Part shown: piece after piece, positions 1 to 9,193 of the stretch
Numbering within the stretch: position 1 is the stretch's first letter
Layout of the letters: each line of letters opens with the position of its first letter
NCBI GenBank assembly: GCA_013362295.1
Contig: JABFWJ010000014.1
Location: forward strand, 1-20,230
Reading direction: 5' to 3'
DNA: 20,230 bases
From: Thermoleophilia bacterium
Lineage (GTDB): Bacteria > Actinomycetota > Thermoleophilia > Gaiellales > Gaiellaceae
The notes under the pieces: model-generated
Databases searched by the model: none
What the model saw: the letters and a program-made list of their open reading frames with translations, nothing else
Told to the model about the DNA's origin: nothing
Translations under genes and position numbers: made by a program

Positions 1-635
1 ACGAAGACGTCCCGGTAGCGGCGCTCCGCGAGCGCGTCGGCGATCGAGAGGTCGGAGACGGCGGTCGCGAACAGCATCGCCCCGTAGGCCTCCTTGCCCC
101 AGAGGAAGCCGAGGATGTTCGACGTCTCCTTGGCGTCGGGAAGGTCGTGCACCAGCCGTTCCAGCCGAGCGCTGGGTTGCCCGTCGAGCTCGCCGACGTA
201 GAGCGCGCCCCGTCCGCCCACGAAGATGCGGCCGGGTTCGAGGTAGTCGGCGCCGAAGTTGACGAACGCGCCGACGGTGCGCTCCCGCCCGACGACCGAC
301 GCGATCTGCGGCTCGTTGATCCCGTTCTGAAGCGAGACGACGAACCCGTCGGGCGCGAGTCGCGGCACGATCGCCTCGAGCGCGTTTCTCGTGTGCTGCG
401 CCTTGACGGCGAGCAGCACGGCACCGAGCTCGTCCGGGAGCTCCTCCGGCGAGACCGCCGGGACCTCCACGGTGAATTGCTCGACCGGGCCCTCGATTCG
501 CAGCCCCCGCTCGTTGATCGCCGCCCCGTGCTCGCGGTCGGCGTCGCACAGCAGAACCGAGCGGCCGCCCCGCGCGAGCCGGGCGCCGACCGTTCCGCCA
601 ATCGCCCCGGCTCCCACGACGACGTAGTCGGCCAA
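1..635 (-). CDS. Ketopantoate reductase-family oxidoreductase (C-terminus beyond window)
   Basis: The protein reads as a member of the 2-dehydropantoate 2-reductase (PanE/ApbA) family, which reduces a 2-keto acid with NADPH. About 211 codons are present; the C-terminal helical domain lies left of the window. The N-terminus has the Rossmann dinucleotide loop GAGAIGG directly after a beta strand (ADYVVV). Further on come the family-typical segments LLAVKAQHT and SLQNGI and a segment FVNFGADY. The TTG at 635 places the Rossmann strand at the very N-terminus, as is usual for this family. An in-frame ATG at 665 would add ten residues (MPVTSCIHHT) and cannot be excluded. The gene is divergent from the ABC importer. 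True pantothenate synthesis versus a paralogous hydroxy-acid dehydrogenase cannot be separated without the missing half; the setting beside a transporter makes a catabolic role possible. Confidence 0.85.
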   Translation of the reverse strand, partial: MADYVVVGAGAIGGTVGARLARGGRSVLLCDADREHGAAINERGLRIEGPVEQFTVEVPAVSPEELPDELGAVLLAVKAQHTRNALEAIVPRLAPDGFVVSLQNGINEPQIASVVGRERTVGAFVNFGADYLEPGRIFVGGRGALYVGELDGQPSARLERLVHDLPDAKETSNILGFLWGKEAYGAMLFATAVSDLSIADALAERRYRDVF

Positions 636-640
636 CGTGT

Positions 641-652
641 GATGTATACAAG
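641..652. promoter_or_regulatory. Candidate GntR/FadR-type operator in divergent promoter region
   Basis: A perfect 8-bp palindrome TGTATACA occupies 643-650, and read on the minus strand the wider site is TTGTATACAT. FadR-subfamily GntR repressors recognise sites of the form tnGTnnnACna, often with this GTATAC core. The site lies between the divergent reductase and importer genes. It also resembles a -10 element (TATACA) for the minus-strand gene, whose TTG start follows seven bases later, so a leaderless transcript blocked by a repressor is conceivable. No regulator gene is in the window. This is a motif match only. Confidence 0.35.
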
Positions 653-680
653 ACGTAACAGGCATGCCCACCGCCGTCTG

Positions 681-694
681 AAGGAGTGAACGTG
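681..694 (+). promoter_or_regulatory. Ribosome binding site deciding the start of the binding-protein gene
   Basis: AAGGAG at 681-686 is a near-perfect Shine-Dalgarno and sits five bases before the GTG at 692. An in-frame GTG at 686 overlaps the Shine-Dalgarno itself and therefore cannot use it. The start at 692 is preferred. Confidence 0.7.
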
Positions 695-2236
695 AACGCA
701 CGCACCCGTCTCCTGTTCCTGGCGATCCTGCTCTCGGTCTCGGCTCTCTGCGCGACGGCGGCGCTGGCGTCGCGCTCCGCCACTCCGAAACGCGGCGGCT
801 CGGTCACCTTCGCGCGGATCGAGGACTCGCAGTCGTTCGACAAGACGAACGTCTTCCAGAACGAGTCGATCTGGCTCGCCGAGCAGATCATGGAGCCGCT
901 CTACACGGTCACGCCGGACGGTAAGCGCGTGAAGCCCTGGCTCGCGACGAGCGTCAAGGTCTCGAACGGGGGCAAGACCTACACCTTCAAGCTGCGGCCG
1001 GGCGTCAAGTTCTCGAACGGCAAGGCGATGACGTCGGCCGACGTCAAGTTCTCGATCGACGACGCGCGCAAGCAGTCGAAGGGCTGGGGCTACCTCGACG
1101 CGGCGATCAAGAACATCACCGCGCCCAATCCGAGCACGGTCGTCTTCAACCTCAAGTTCACGTGGGCGCCGTTCCTCGCGGACATCGCGCTGTTCGCGAA
1201 CGGGATCATCCCGAAGAACTGGAACGGTGAGCCGCGCGCGCAGTTCTACAAGCATCCGATCGGCACCGGGCCGTTCATGTGGGACAAGCGCGTCGTCGGG
1301 CAGTCGGTGACGTTCAAGCGCAACCCGTTCTACTGGCAGAAGGGCAAGCCGTACCTCGACTCGGTCACGTGGAAGTTCGTCACCGACGAGAACACGCGCG
1401 AGTTGCAGCTGCGCGGCAACCAGATTCAGGTCGACGAGTTCCCGCCGTTCAACTCGATCGCCAAGCTTCAGCACACCCCGGGCGTGACGATGACGCTCTT
1501 CCCGTCGACGCGCACCGACTACCTCGACATGAACGAGAAGTATCCGCCGCTTGCCGACCGTCATGTGCGGCGCGCGATCTCGCACGCGATCGACCGCCAG
1601 GCGATCATCAAGTCCGTGCTCTTCGGGCACGGCAAGCCGGCCAACTCGTTCCTGCCGCCGCAGGTGCCGTTCTACAACCCGAACTCGGGCGGGCTGCAGT
1701 TCGACATCGCCAAGGCCAAGGCAGAGATGGCGCAGTCGAAGTTCCCCAACGGGTTCAAGGTGACGCTGCTCGTCGGGGCGGGCGCACAGGTCGAGGCCGC
1801 GATGGGCCAGATCCTGCAGAACTCGCTGAAGCAGATCGGGATCAACGTGACCTTCAAGCAGGAGGACACGTCGACGGAGTTCCAGGACGTGCAGAAGCAG
1901 AACTACCAGCTGGCGTTCAGCTACTGGACGATGGACATCGCCGACCCGGACGAGCTCGTGACGTTCGCGGTCGACATCAAGGGCGGCGGCGCGCACTCGT
2001 TCTTCACCGAGTACAACAACCCGACGGTGGTCAACCTGTCGCACAAGGCACAGCGCGAGACGAACGCCGGGAAGCGTGCGCAGCTGTACAACAAGCTGCA
2101 GCAGATCGCCGCAGGAGACGCGTTCCTCGGCTTCCTGTACTACTCGCCGTTCCGCTATGCGTACTCGAGCAAGCTGCACGGCTTCTTCGTCTATCCGCTC
2201 GGCAACTACCACCTGGAGGACGCCTGGCTCGGGTAG
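692..2236 (+). CDS. ABC transporter substrate-binding protein, family 5 (peptide/oligosaccharide)
   Basis: This 514-residue extracytoplasmic receptor would capture peptides or oligosaccharides and deliver them to the permeases encoded next. An N-terminal signal peptide is clear: positive NARTR, a hydrophobic core, and a likely signal peptidase I site after AALA. The cysteine near residue 20 is preceded by Ala-Leu, not a small residue, so it does not make a proper lipobox. This is odd for a Gram-positive-type binding protein, which is normally a lipoprotein. SBP_bac_5 hallmarks are present, including the PIGTGPF segment around residue 190, LRPGVKFSNG near residue 110, and a typical family length. 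Family-5 receptors bind dipeptides, oligopeptides, nickel, glutathione or cello-/xylo-oligosaccharides, so the ligand cannot be named. The first gene of the importer operon; the next gene starts 24 bases later. Confidence 0.93.
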   Translation: MNARTRLLFLAILLSVSALCATAALASRSATPKRGGSVTFARIEDSQSFDKTNVFQNESIWLAEQIMEPLYTVTPDGKRVKPWLATSVKVSNGGKTYTFKLRPGVKFSNGKAMTSADVKFSIDDARKQSKGWGYLDAAIKNITAPNPSTVVFNLKFTWAPFLADIALFANGIIPKNWNGEPRAQFYKHPIGTGPFMWDKRVVGQSVTFKRNPFYWQKGKPYLDSVTWKFVTDENTRELQLRGNQIQVDEFPPFNSIAKLQHTPGVTMTLFPSTRTDYLDMNEKYPPLADRHVRRAISHAIDRQAIIKSVLFGHGKPANSFLPPQVPFYNPNSGGLQFDIAKAKAEMAQSKFPNGFKVTLLVGAGAQVEAAMGQILQNSLKQIGINVTFKQEDTSTEFQDVQKQNYQLAFSYWTMDIADPDELVTFAVDIKGGGAHSFFTEYNNPTVVNLSHKAQRETNAGKRAQLYNKLQQIAAGDAFLGFLYYSPFRYAYSSKLHGFFVYPLGNYHLEDAWLG

Positions 2237-2260
2237 CACGCTGACCTTGGGGGTCTTCCC

Positions 2261-3205
2261 GTGAGCCTCGGCGCATACGTCGGCCGGCGGTTGCTGCACC
2301 TCGTCCCGATCGCCCTCGGGGTCACGATCCTGTGCTTCTTCCTGATCCATCTCGTGCCGGGCGACCCGGCGCGGACGATCCTCGGGAACCAGGCCACCGA
2401 CCAGCGCGTGGCCCTGCTTCGCCACCAGTGGGGGCTCGATCGTCCGCTGCCGGTCCAGTACGGGAAGTTCATGGGCCGCGTCGTCCACGGCGACCTCGGC
2501 ACGTCGTTGTTCTACGGCGTGTCGGCGGGCCGCCTCGTCTTGCAGCGGCTCCCGGTGACGCTCTGGCTGATCGGATTCGGCGCACTGCTCTCGGTGCTGA
2601 TCGCGGTGCCCCTGGCGGTGATCGCCGCCACGCACCGGGATCGGTTACCCGATCACGTCGTGCGCGCGGTCCCCCTCGTCGGGCTCGGGTTTCCGCCGTT
2701 CTGGGTCGGGATCGTCCTGCTGCTCGTCTTCGGCCTCCACCTCGGCCGGGGGTTCCCGGTGGGCGGCTACGGCAACGGCTTCACCGGTCACCTGCATTCG
2801 ATGTTCCTGCCGGCGCTGACCGTCGCGTTCGGGATCTCGCCGATCCTCGTGCGCAGCCTGCGTGCGAGCCTGCTCGAGGTGCTCGAGTCCGACTACGTCG
2901 TGACCGCCCGCTCGAAAGGGTTGCCCGAGCGCCGCGTGCTCGGCCGCCACGCGCTGCGCAACGCCGTCATCTCGACGGTCTCGGTGCTGGGCGTGAACAT
3001 CGGCTACCTCGTCGGCGGCACGCTCGTGATCGAGCAGGTGTACGCGCTGCCCGGGGTCGGCCAGCTGATGATCAACTCGATCAACCAGCGCGACTTCCCG
3101 ATCGTGCAGGGCGTGACGCTCGTCTTCTCGGTGATGGTCGTACTCGTGTACCTGCTCACCGACGTCGCGCACGCGCTGCTCGATCCGCGCGTGAGGTTCG
3201 AGTAG
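2261..3205 (+). CDS. dppB: Peptide/oligosaccharide ABC transporter permease (DppB type)
   Basis: Inner-membrane permease of 314 residues, the usual DppB/OppB length. It begins with the family-typical first helix and HLVPGDPAR motif. The cytoplasmic EAA-type coupling loop appears as ARSKGLPERRVLGRHALRN, followed by the conserved C-terminal segment with EQVYALPGVGQL and RDFPIVQG. The GTG start has a G-run (GGGGG, 2249-2253) seven bases upstream as its binding site. It pairs with the permease that starts five bases after its stop. The symbol denotes type only; substrate specificity is unknown. Confidence 0.92.
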   Translation: MSLGAYVGRRLLHLVPIALGVTILCFFLIHLVPGDPARTILGNQATDQRVALLRHQWGLDRPLPVQYGKFMGRVVHGDLGTSLFYGVSAGRLVLQRLPVTLWLIGFGALLSVLIAVPLAVIAATHRDRLPDHVVRAVPLVGLGFPPFWVGIVLLLVFGLHLGRGFPVGGYGNGFTGHLHSMFLPALTVAFGISPILVRSLRASLLEVLESDYVVTARSKGLPERRVLGRHALRNAVISTVSVLGVNIGYLVGGTLVIEQVYALPGVGQLMINSINQRDFPIVQGVTLVFSVMVVLVYLLTDVAHALLDPRVRFE

Positions 3206-3210
3206 CACCG

Positions 3211-4080
3211 ATGGCGGTCGCGGCAGAGGTCGTCGCCGAGGCGCAGCTCGTCGAGCACCGCCGCGGCTTCCGGAGGCGCTGGTACCGCACCCCGAGCTTC
3301 GTCGCCGGCGTCTCGATCCTCGGGATGATCGTTCTGGCCGCGGCTGCCGCGCCGCTGATCACGCAGCACAATCCGACCGACCAGGATCTCCTGCACACGC
3401 TCGCCGGGCCGTCGAGCTCGCACTGGCTCGGGACCGACGACCTCGGTCGCGACGTCTGGTCGCGGCTCGTCTACGGCGCACGCACCGACCTGCGCGTTGC
3501 GTTTCTCGCCGTCCTGTTCCCCTTCGCGATCGGAACGCTGCTCGGGCTCCTCTCGGGGTACTACGGCCGCTGGATCGACGTGCTGACCAACTGGCTCGTC
3601 AACGTCGTCGTCGCCTTTCCGTTCTACGTCCTGATCATCGCGCTCGTGTTCGCGTTGGGGCCGGGGACGCGCAGCATCTACATCGCGATCACGCTCGTCG
3701 GCTGGGTCTCGTACGCGCGCATCATCCGCGGCGAGGTACTGGTCGCAAAGCGGAGGGACTACGTGCTCGCGGCGAAGGCGGGCGGGTTGTCGGACGCCCG
3801 CATCCTGTTCCGCCACCTGCTGCCGAACGTGGTCACGCAGGCGATCGTCTTCGCGATGTCCGACATCGTGCTCGACATCCTCGCGATCGTCACGCTCGGC
3901 TACCTCGGCCTCGGCGTGCAGCCGCCGACGCCCGACTGGGGGAGGATGATCGCCGACGGCCAGACGTTCCTGACGACGCACTGGGAGCTGTCGACGATCC
4001 CGGGCGTCGCGATCGTGATCACCGCGCTCGGGCTGTCGCTGCTCGCCGACGGGCTCGCCGACCTCCTGAGGCCCGAATGA
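3211..4080 (+). CDS. dppC: Peptide/oligosaccharide ABC transporter permease (DppC type)
   Basis: Second inner-membrane permease, 289 residues. The conserved GTDDLGRDVWSRLVYGAR segment marks DppC/OppC proteins. The EAA coupling loop reads AAKAGGLSDARILFRHLLPN, and the C-terminal part has LGYLGLGVQPPTPDWG, also family-typical. The reading frame is open far upstream, but the ATG at 3211 gives the normal OppC N-terminus: a short cytoplasmic tail with RRGFRRRW, then the first helix. The stop overlaps the next ATG as ATGA, indicating translational coupling to the first ATPase gene. Confidence 0.93.
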   Translation: MAVAAEVVAEAQLVEHRRGFRRRWYRTPSFVAGVSILGMIVLAAAAAPLITQHNPTDQDLLHTLAGPSSSHWLGTDDLGRDVWSRLVYGARTDLRVAFLAVLFPFAIGTLLGLLSGYYGRWIDVLTNWLVNVVVAFPFYVLIIALVFALGPGTRSIYIAITLVGWVSYARIIRGEVLVAKRRDYVLAAKAGGLSDARILFRHLLPNVVTQAIVFAMSDIVLDILAIVTLGYLGLGVQPPTPDWGRMIADGQTFLTTHWELSTIPGVAIVITALGLSLLADGLADLLRPE

Positions 4081-5079
4081 GCCGGCCGTTGCTGCGCGTC
4101 GAGGGATTGCGCGTCGAGTTCAACCTCGCGCGCGGCGTGCTGCGTGCTGTCGACGGGGCGTCCTTCGACGTGCAGCCCGGGGAGGCGCTCGGGATCGTCG
4201 GCGAGTCCGGCTCGGGCAAGACGATGGCGCTGCGTGCGCTGGTCGGGCTGCTACCGCGCACGGCGCGGATCGCGTCCGGCACCGTCGAGATCGACGGCGT
4301 CGACGTGACCGCGGCCGGCGAGGACGAGCGGCGCGAGCTGCGCGGCCGGACGGTTGCGATGATCTTCCAGGAGCCGAAGACGGCGCTGAACCCCGTGATG
4401 CGCGTCGGCGAGCAGATCGCGGAGACGCCGCTCGTGCGGCTCGGGCTGTCGCGCCGGGCAGCGCGCACGCGTGCGCTCGACCTGATGCGGCTGGTCGGCA
4501 TCCCCGATCCGACACGGCGGGTGGAGGCCTACCCGCACGAGCTCTCGGGCGGGATGCGGCAGCGCGTGATGATCGCGATCGCGCTCTCCGCGGACCCGAA
4601 GCTCATCCTCTGCGACGAGCCGACGACGGCGCTCGACGTGACGATCCAGGACCAGATCCTGAAGCTGCTCGGAGCGCTGCAGCGCGACCTGGGCGTCAGT
4701 CTCGTGTTCGTCTCGCACGATCTCGCCGTGATCGCGCAGACGTGCACGAAGGTTGCGGTCATGTACGCCGGCCAGGTGGTCGAGACGGGAACCGTCGACG
4801 CCGTGTTCCGCGAGCCGCGGCATCCCTACACGCTCGGGCTGCTGCGCTCGGTGCCGGACTTCGACATGGTGCGCGAGCACCTGTCGTCGATCCCCGGCTC
4901 GCCGCCCGACCTCGCGTCTCCGCCTGCAGGCTGCCGCTTCCATCCGCGGTGCCCGTTCGTGCAGGACGACTGCCGCGGTGCGCCGATCCCGCTGATCGAG
5001 CTCGGCGGCGTCCGCGCCACAAGATGCCTGTACCACGAGCGATGTGCAGAGGACGTGCGACGCGAGCCGGTGATCGCCG

Positions 5080-5087
<8 letters not shown>
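4077..5087 (+). CDS. dppD: ABC transporter ATP-binding protein (DppD/OppD type)
   Basis: Cytoplasmic ATPase of 336 residues powering the importer. Visible motifs are Walker A GESGSGKT (42-49), the Q-loop glutamine near 98, the ABC signature LSGGMRQR (156-163), Walker B with D180-E181, and the switch histidine in VSHDL (about 214). The C-terminal OppD/F extension contains GCRFHPRCP and four cysteines (286, 292, 299, 317). In some actinobacterial OppD proteins the equivalent cysteines hold an iron-sulfur cluster; whether they do here is inference. It starts inside the stop of the permease gene and overlaps the next ATPase gene by eight bases. Confidence 0.94.
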
Positions 5088-6095
<1,008 letters not shown>

Positions 6096-6099
<4 letters not shown>

Positions 6100-7010
6100 T
6101 CGAACGGCGTACGTTCGTCTGGCACGGCCTCGAGCATCCCGCGTTCGAGGCGCGCGGAAAGCGCGACGGGCCGAGGCTGTCGCTGATCGGCGGCATCCAC
6201 GGCTGCGAGTACTCGTCGATCGCCGCCGTGACGAGATTCATGACCGAGCTCGACACGAGCGAGCTCGCGGGGACGATCACTGCGGTGCCGGTCGTGAGCA
6301 TGGAGTCGTTCCGCCGGCGGTCGGCATTCGTCGTTCCGGCGGACGGGAAGAACCTCAACCGCAGCTTTCCGGGCTCGCTCGACGGGACGTACACCGACGT
6401 CCTCGCGCGCTCGATCTACGACGAGCTGATCGCGCCGGCCGACGTGCTGCTCGACCTGCACGGGGGCGACCAGGTGGAGGGCCTCGAGCCCTTCGCCATC
6501 TACGAGGCGTCGCCGGTCGAGGAGCAGGCCCACGAGATCGCGGTTGCCTTCAACCTGCCCTACGTCGTCCGGGAGGAGCCGCACGCGGGCGGGCTCGGCG
6601 GCCTGACGACGAGCGCCGCCGCGGCGGCGGGCATCCCCGGCGTGATCGCCGAGGCCGGCGGTCGCGGGCTCCTCGAGGAGAGCGCGGTGGACGCGCTCGT
6701 CCACGGCGTGCGCAACGTGCTCCGCCGGCTCGAGATGCTCCCGGGCGCGCCCGAACCGCCTCCGGCCGGACAGCGGCGGGTCGGCAGCTTCATCTGGCTG
6801 CGCTCGACGCAGGAGGGCTGGTGGGACGCCGCCGTGGACTCGGGCGACGAGGTGGCCGGCGGACAGCCGCTCGGCCGCGTCCGCAACCTGTGGGGCGACA
6901 CACTCGAGGAGATCGCGGCGCCGCGCGACGGCGTGATCCTGTTCATCACCACGAGCCCGGCCGTCGCCGCCGACGGGCTGCTGCTCGGGCTGGGTGCCGA
7001 CCTGGGATGA
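6096..7010 (+). CDS. M14-family zinc deacylase/desuccinylase-like protein
   Basis: This 304-residue cytoplasmic protein belongs to the succinylglutamate desuccinylase/aspartoacylase branch of the M14 carboxypeptidase fold, which hydrolyses N-acyl amino acids or related amides. The zinc ligands are seen as H35 and E38 in GGIHGCE and H122 in LDLHGGD. Substrate-side N88-R89 occur in NLNRSFPG, and the likely general base is E186 in IAEAGGRG. After about residue 225 comes the small beta-rich C-terminal domain common to this branch. The GTG at 6096 has AGGAGG (6086-6091) four bases upstream and overlaps the ATPase gene by four bases; the open frame before it is just noncoding extension. Coupling to the importer suggests it processes the imported compound. 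The exact substrate is not determinable. Confidence 0.88.
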
Positions 7011-9160
7011 GACTCGCGCTGCTGGCCGGCGTGCTGCTCCTGCTCGCGGGGAGCAACGCACGGCCGGGAGGGGCGACGGCCGGGTGCCCGGCGGCCGGTG
7101 CGACCGCCGCTTACACGAACAGGACGCTCTCGGCGCTGCGCGCGAGAACCGACGTCTGGGGGAACCGGCTGCTCGCGGCGCGGGGCGGACCGACCTACGA
7201 GGGTGCGCGCGGCTACCTGAAGCCGTTGCTGTTCGCCCGCGGGCCGGGAGGCAAGCCGCTCACCGCGTCCGGCGTCTACTACCTGCCGTTCGCGCAGCCC
7301 GACGGCCCGCGCGGCGCCGGCTCGGTCGCGCTGCACGTCGCCGACGGCAGCCAGATCATCTCGGAGCGGATCGGCGGCCGGTCGCTCTCCGTGCTCGTCG
7401 GAGACGGCCGTGAGCGGTTCGGCTCCTGCCTCGCACGCCTCGCGGCGCCGGCGCTCGCAGGCGGCTACCTGCCGATCCTCGAGACGCGTTACACGGACGC
7501 GGTCCGCGCGCGCTACCGCCAGGAGTCGTTTGCGGCGCGCGCCGGCCGGCTCGTCAGCTTCGTGCAGATCGCCGTCGACGCGCGGCAGGCCCGGCACACG
7601 GTCCGGCTACGGCTCGGGCACTCCTCGTTCACCATCCGTCGCGGTGCACTGCGCACCGTCTACGCCGCGTGGCCTCCACGTGCGGTGACCCCGGCCGCGT
7701 ACGCCGCAGCGCGTGCCTCGGTGAACGCGTACTGGCGCGAGCGGCTCGCCGACGGGATGGCGATCTCGGTGCCGGAGCCGCGCGTGCAGAACGCCGAGCG
7801 TGCGCTGCTCATCCAAGACCTCGTGCTGACCTGGCGCTACAGCATCGGGAACCCGTACGAAGAGTTCTCGTTTCCGGAGAGCGTCGACGTTGCGCAGGTC
7901 CTGGCCGAGCACGGCTTCGAGAGCGTCGCCCGCTCGATCCTGACCACCTCGCTGACGCGAGAGCCGACGCCGTACCCGAACTGGAAGAAGGGTGAGCGGC
8001 TGCTCGCGGTCGCCGAGTACGTCCGGCTCTCGGACGACCGCGCATTCCTGGAGCGCACGACGCCCGTGCTGCGCGGGTACGTCGCGGCGCTCGGCCGGCA
8101 GATCGAACGGGGCGGGGGCCTGCTCGGCCGGGAGCGTTATTCGTCGGACATTCCTGCTGCGGTGCTCGGCCTGCACTCCCAGACCGTGGTGTGGGCAGGG
8201 CTGCGCGCGATCGCGGACGAGTGGACGGGGCAGCCCGCGCTCGCCGCGAGGTGCCGGCGGCTGGCGGCGCAGCTCGGCGCGGCACTGAAGCGTGCCGTGC
8301 GCAGGTCGGAGCGCGCGCTCCCGGACGGCTCGCTGTTCGTTCCCGTGCAATTGCTCGACGGCGAGCGGCCGTACGCGTCGCTGACGCAGGAGCGCCTCGG
8401 GAGCTACTGGAACCTCGTCATGCCGTACGCGCTTGCCTCGGGCTTCTTCGCACCGGGAAGCCGCGAGGCGAAAGGCGTGCTCGGGTACATGCTGCGGCAC
8501 GGCTCGCGCCTGCTCGGCCTGGTGCGCGCGGGCGGCTACGCGCTGTACGGGAGGGATGCGCGCCCGCCGGTCTCCGGGACCGACCAGGTCTACGGCAACA
8601 GCGACGCGCGCTTCCTCGCCGACAACGACCAGAGCGACCAGCTCGTGCTCAGCCTCTACGGCAACCTCGCCGCCGGGATGACGCAGCAGACCTTCGTCTC
8701 GGGCGAGGCCGCGACGATCGCGCCGCTCGACGGCGCGGCCTACCGGGCGATGTACCTGCCCCCGAACGGTGCGAGCAACGCGGCATTCCTCGAGACGCTG
8801 CGCGTCATGCTCGTGCACGAGACGCCGAGCGGCCTGCAGCTCGCCTTCTCGACACCGCGTTCCTGGCTCGAGGCCGGCAAGCGCATCGCCGTGTCGGGCG
8901 CACCGACGAGCTTCGGGCCGGTCTCGTACTCGCTCGCGGCCCGGAGCGGCTCGGTGAGCGTGAGGGTCGAGATTCCCGCGCGCGCGAAGCAGCTCTCCGT
9001 GCGGCTGCGGCTGCCGCGCGGGAGGCGCATCGCCGCGGTCACGCTTGCCGGCCGCGCGTTTCGCCGCTTCGACGCAGCAGACGCGACGCTCGATCTCTCG
9101 GGGTTGTCCGGACCGGTCGAGTTGGTCGCGCGCTTGTCAGGTACCCGCGCTGCGCACTAG
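7007..9160 (+). CDS. Secreted protein resembling six-hairpin glycosidases
   Basis: A 717-residue protein beginning with a signal peptide (MRLALL, hydrophobic to about residue 16, then small residues). Residues about 35-225 are beta-rich. Residues about 230-560 are a run of amphipathic helices with aromatic, acidic turns (for example WRYSIGNPYEEFSFPES at 276-292, DNDQSDQ at 539-545). This pattern fits an (alpha/alpha)6 barrel as in GH63, GH78 or glucoamylase-like enzymes. A further beta-rich C-terminal domain spans about 600-712. Candidate acids include E286, E291 and D539, but I cannot assign catalytic residues. The ATG overlaps the stop of the deacylase gene by four bases, implying co-expression with the importer. 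I do not recognise a named family with certainty; the fold call is a judgement by eye. A large open extension upstream of the ATG in the same frame overlaps two genes and is rejected. Confidence 0.72.
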   Translation: MRLALLAGVLLLLAGSNARPGGATAGCPAAGATAAYTNRTLSALRARTDVWGNRLLAARGGPTYEGARGYLKPLLFARGPGGKPLTASGVYYLPFAQPDGPRGAGSVALHVADGSQIISERIGGRSLSVLVGDGRERFGSCLARLAAPALAGGYLPILETRYTDAVRARYRQESFAARAGRLVSFVQIAVDARQARHTVRLRLGHSSFTIRRGALRTVYAAWPPRAVTPAAYAAARASVNAYWRERLADGMAISVPEPRVQNAERALLIQDLVLTWRYSIGNPYEEFSFPESVDVAQVLAEHGFESVARSILTTSLTREPTPYPNWKKGERLLAVAEYVRLSDDRAFLERTTPVLRGYVAALGRQIERGGGLLGRERYSSDIPAAVLGLHSQTVVWAGLRAIADEWTGQPALAARCRRLAAQLGAALKRAVRRSERALPDGSLFVPVQLLDGERPYASLTQERLGSYWNLVMPYALASGFFAPGSREAKGVLGYMLRHGSRLLGLVRAGGYALYGRDARPPVSGTDQVYGNSDARFLADNDQSDQLVLSLYGNLAAGMTQQTFVSGEAATIAPLDGAAYRAMYLPPNGASNAAFLETLRVMLVHETPSGLQLAFSTPRSWLEAGKRIAVSGAPTSFGPVSYSLAARSGSVSVRVEIPARAKQLSVRLRLPRGRRIAAVTLAGRAFRRFDAADATLDLSGLSGPVELVARLSGTRAAH

Positions 9161-9193
9161 ATTTGGCGTCTGGCGGCTGCGCGCAACACGCTC

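Noticed and set aside
147..689. Plus-strand 180-codon frame at the left edge
   Set aside because: It is antisense to the ketopantoate-reductase-like gene, whose Rossmann motif is unmistakable on the minus strand.
2332..3210. Open extension upstream of the second permease
   Set aside because: It overlaps the first permease in another frame and is Arg/Pro/Ala-rich; the ATG at 3211 gives the normal permease N-terminus.
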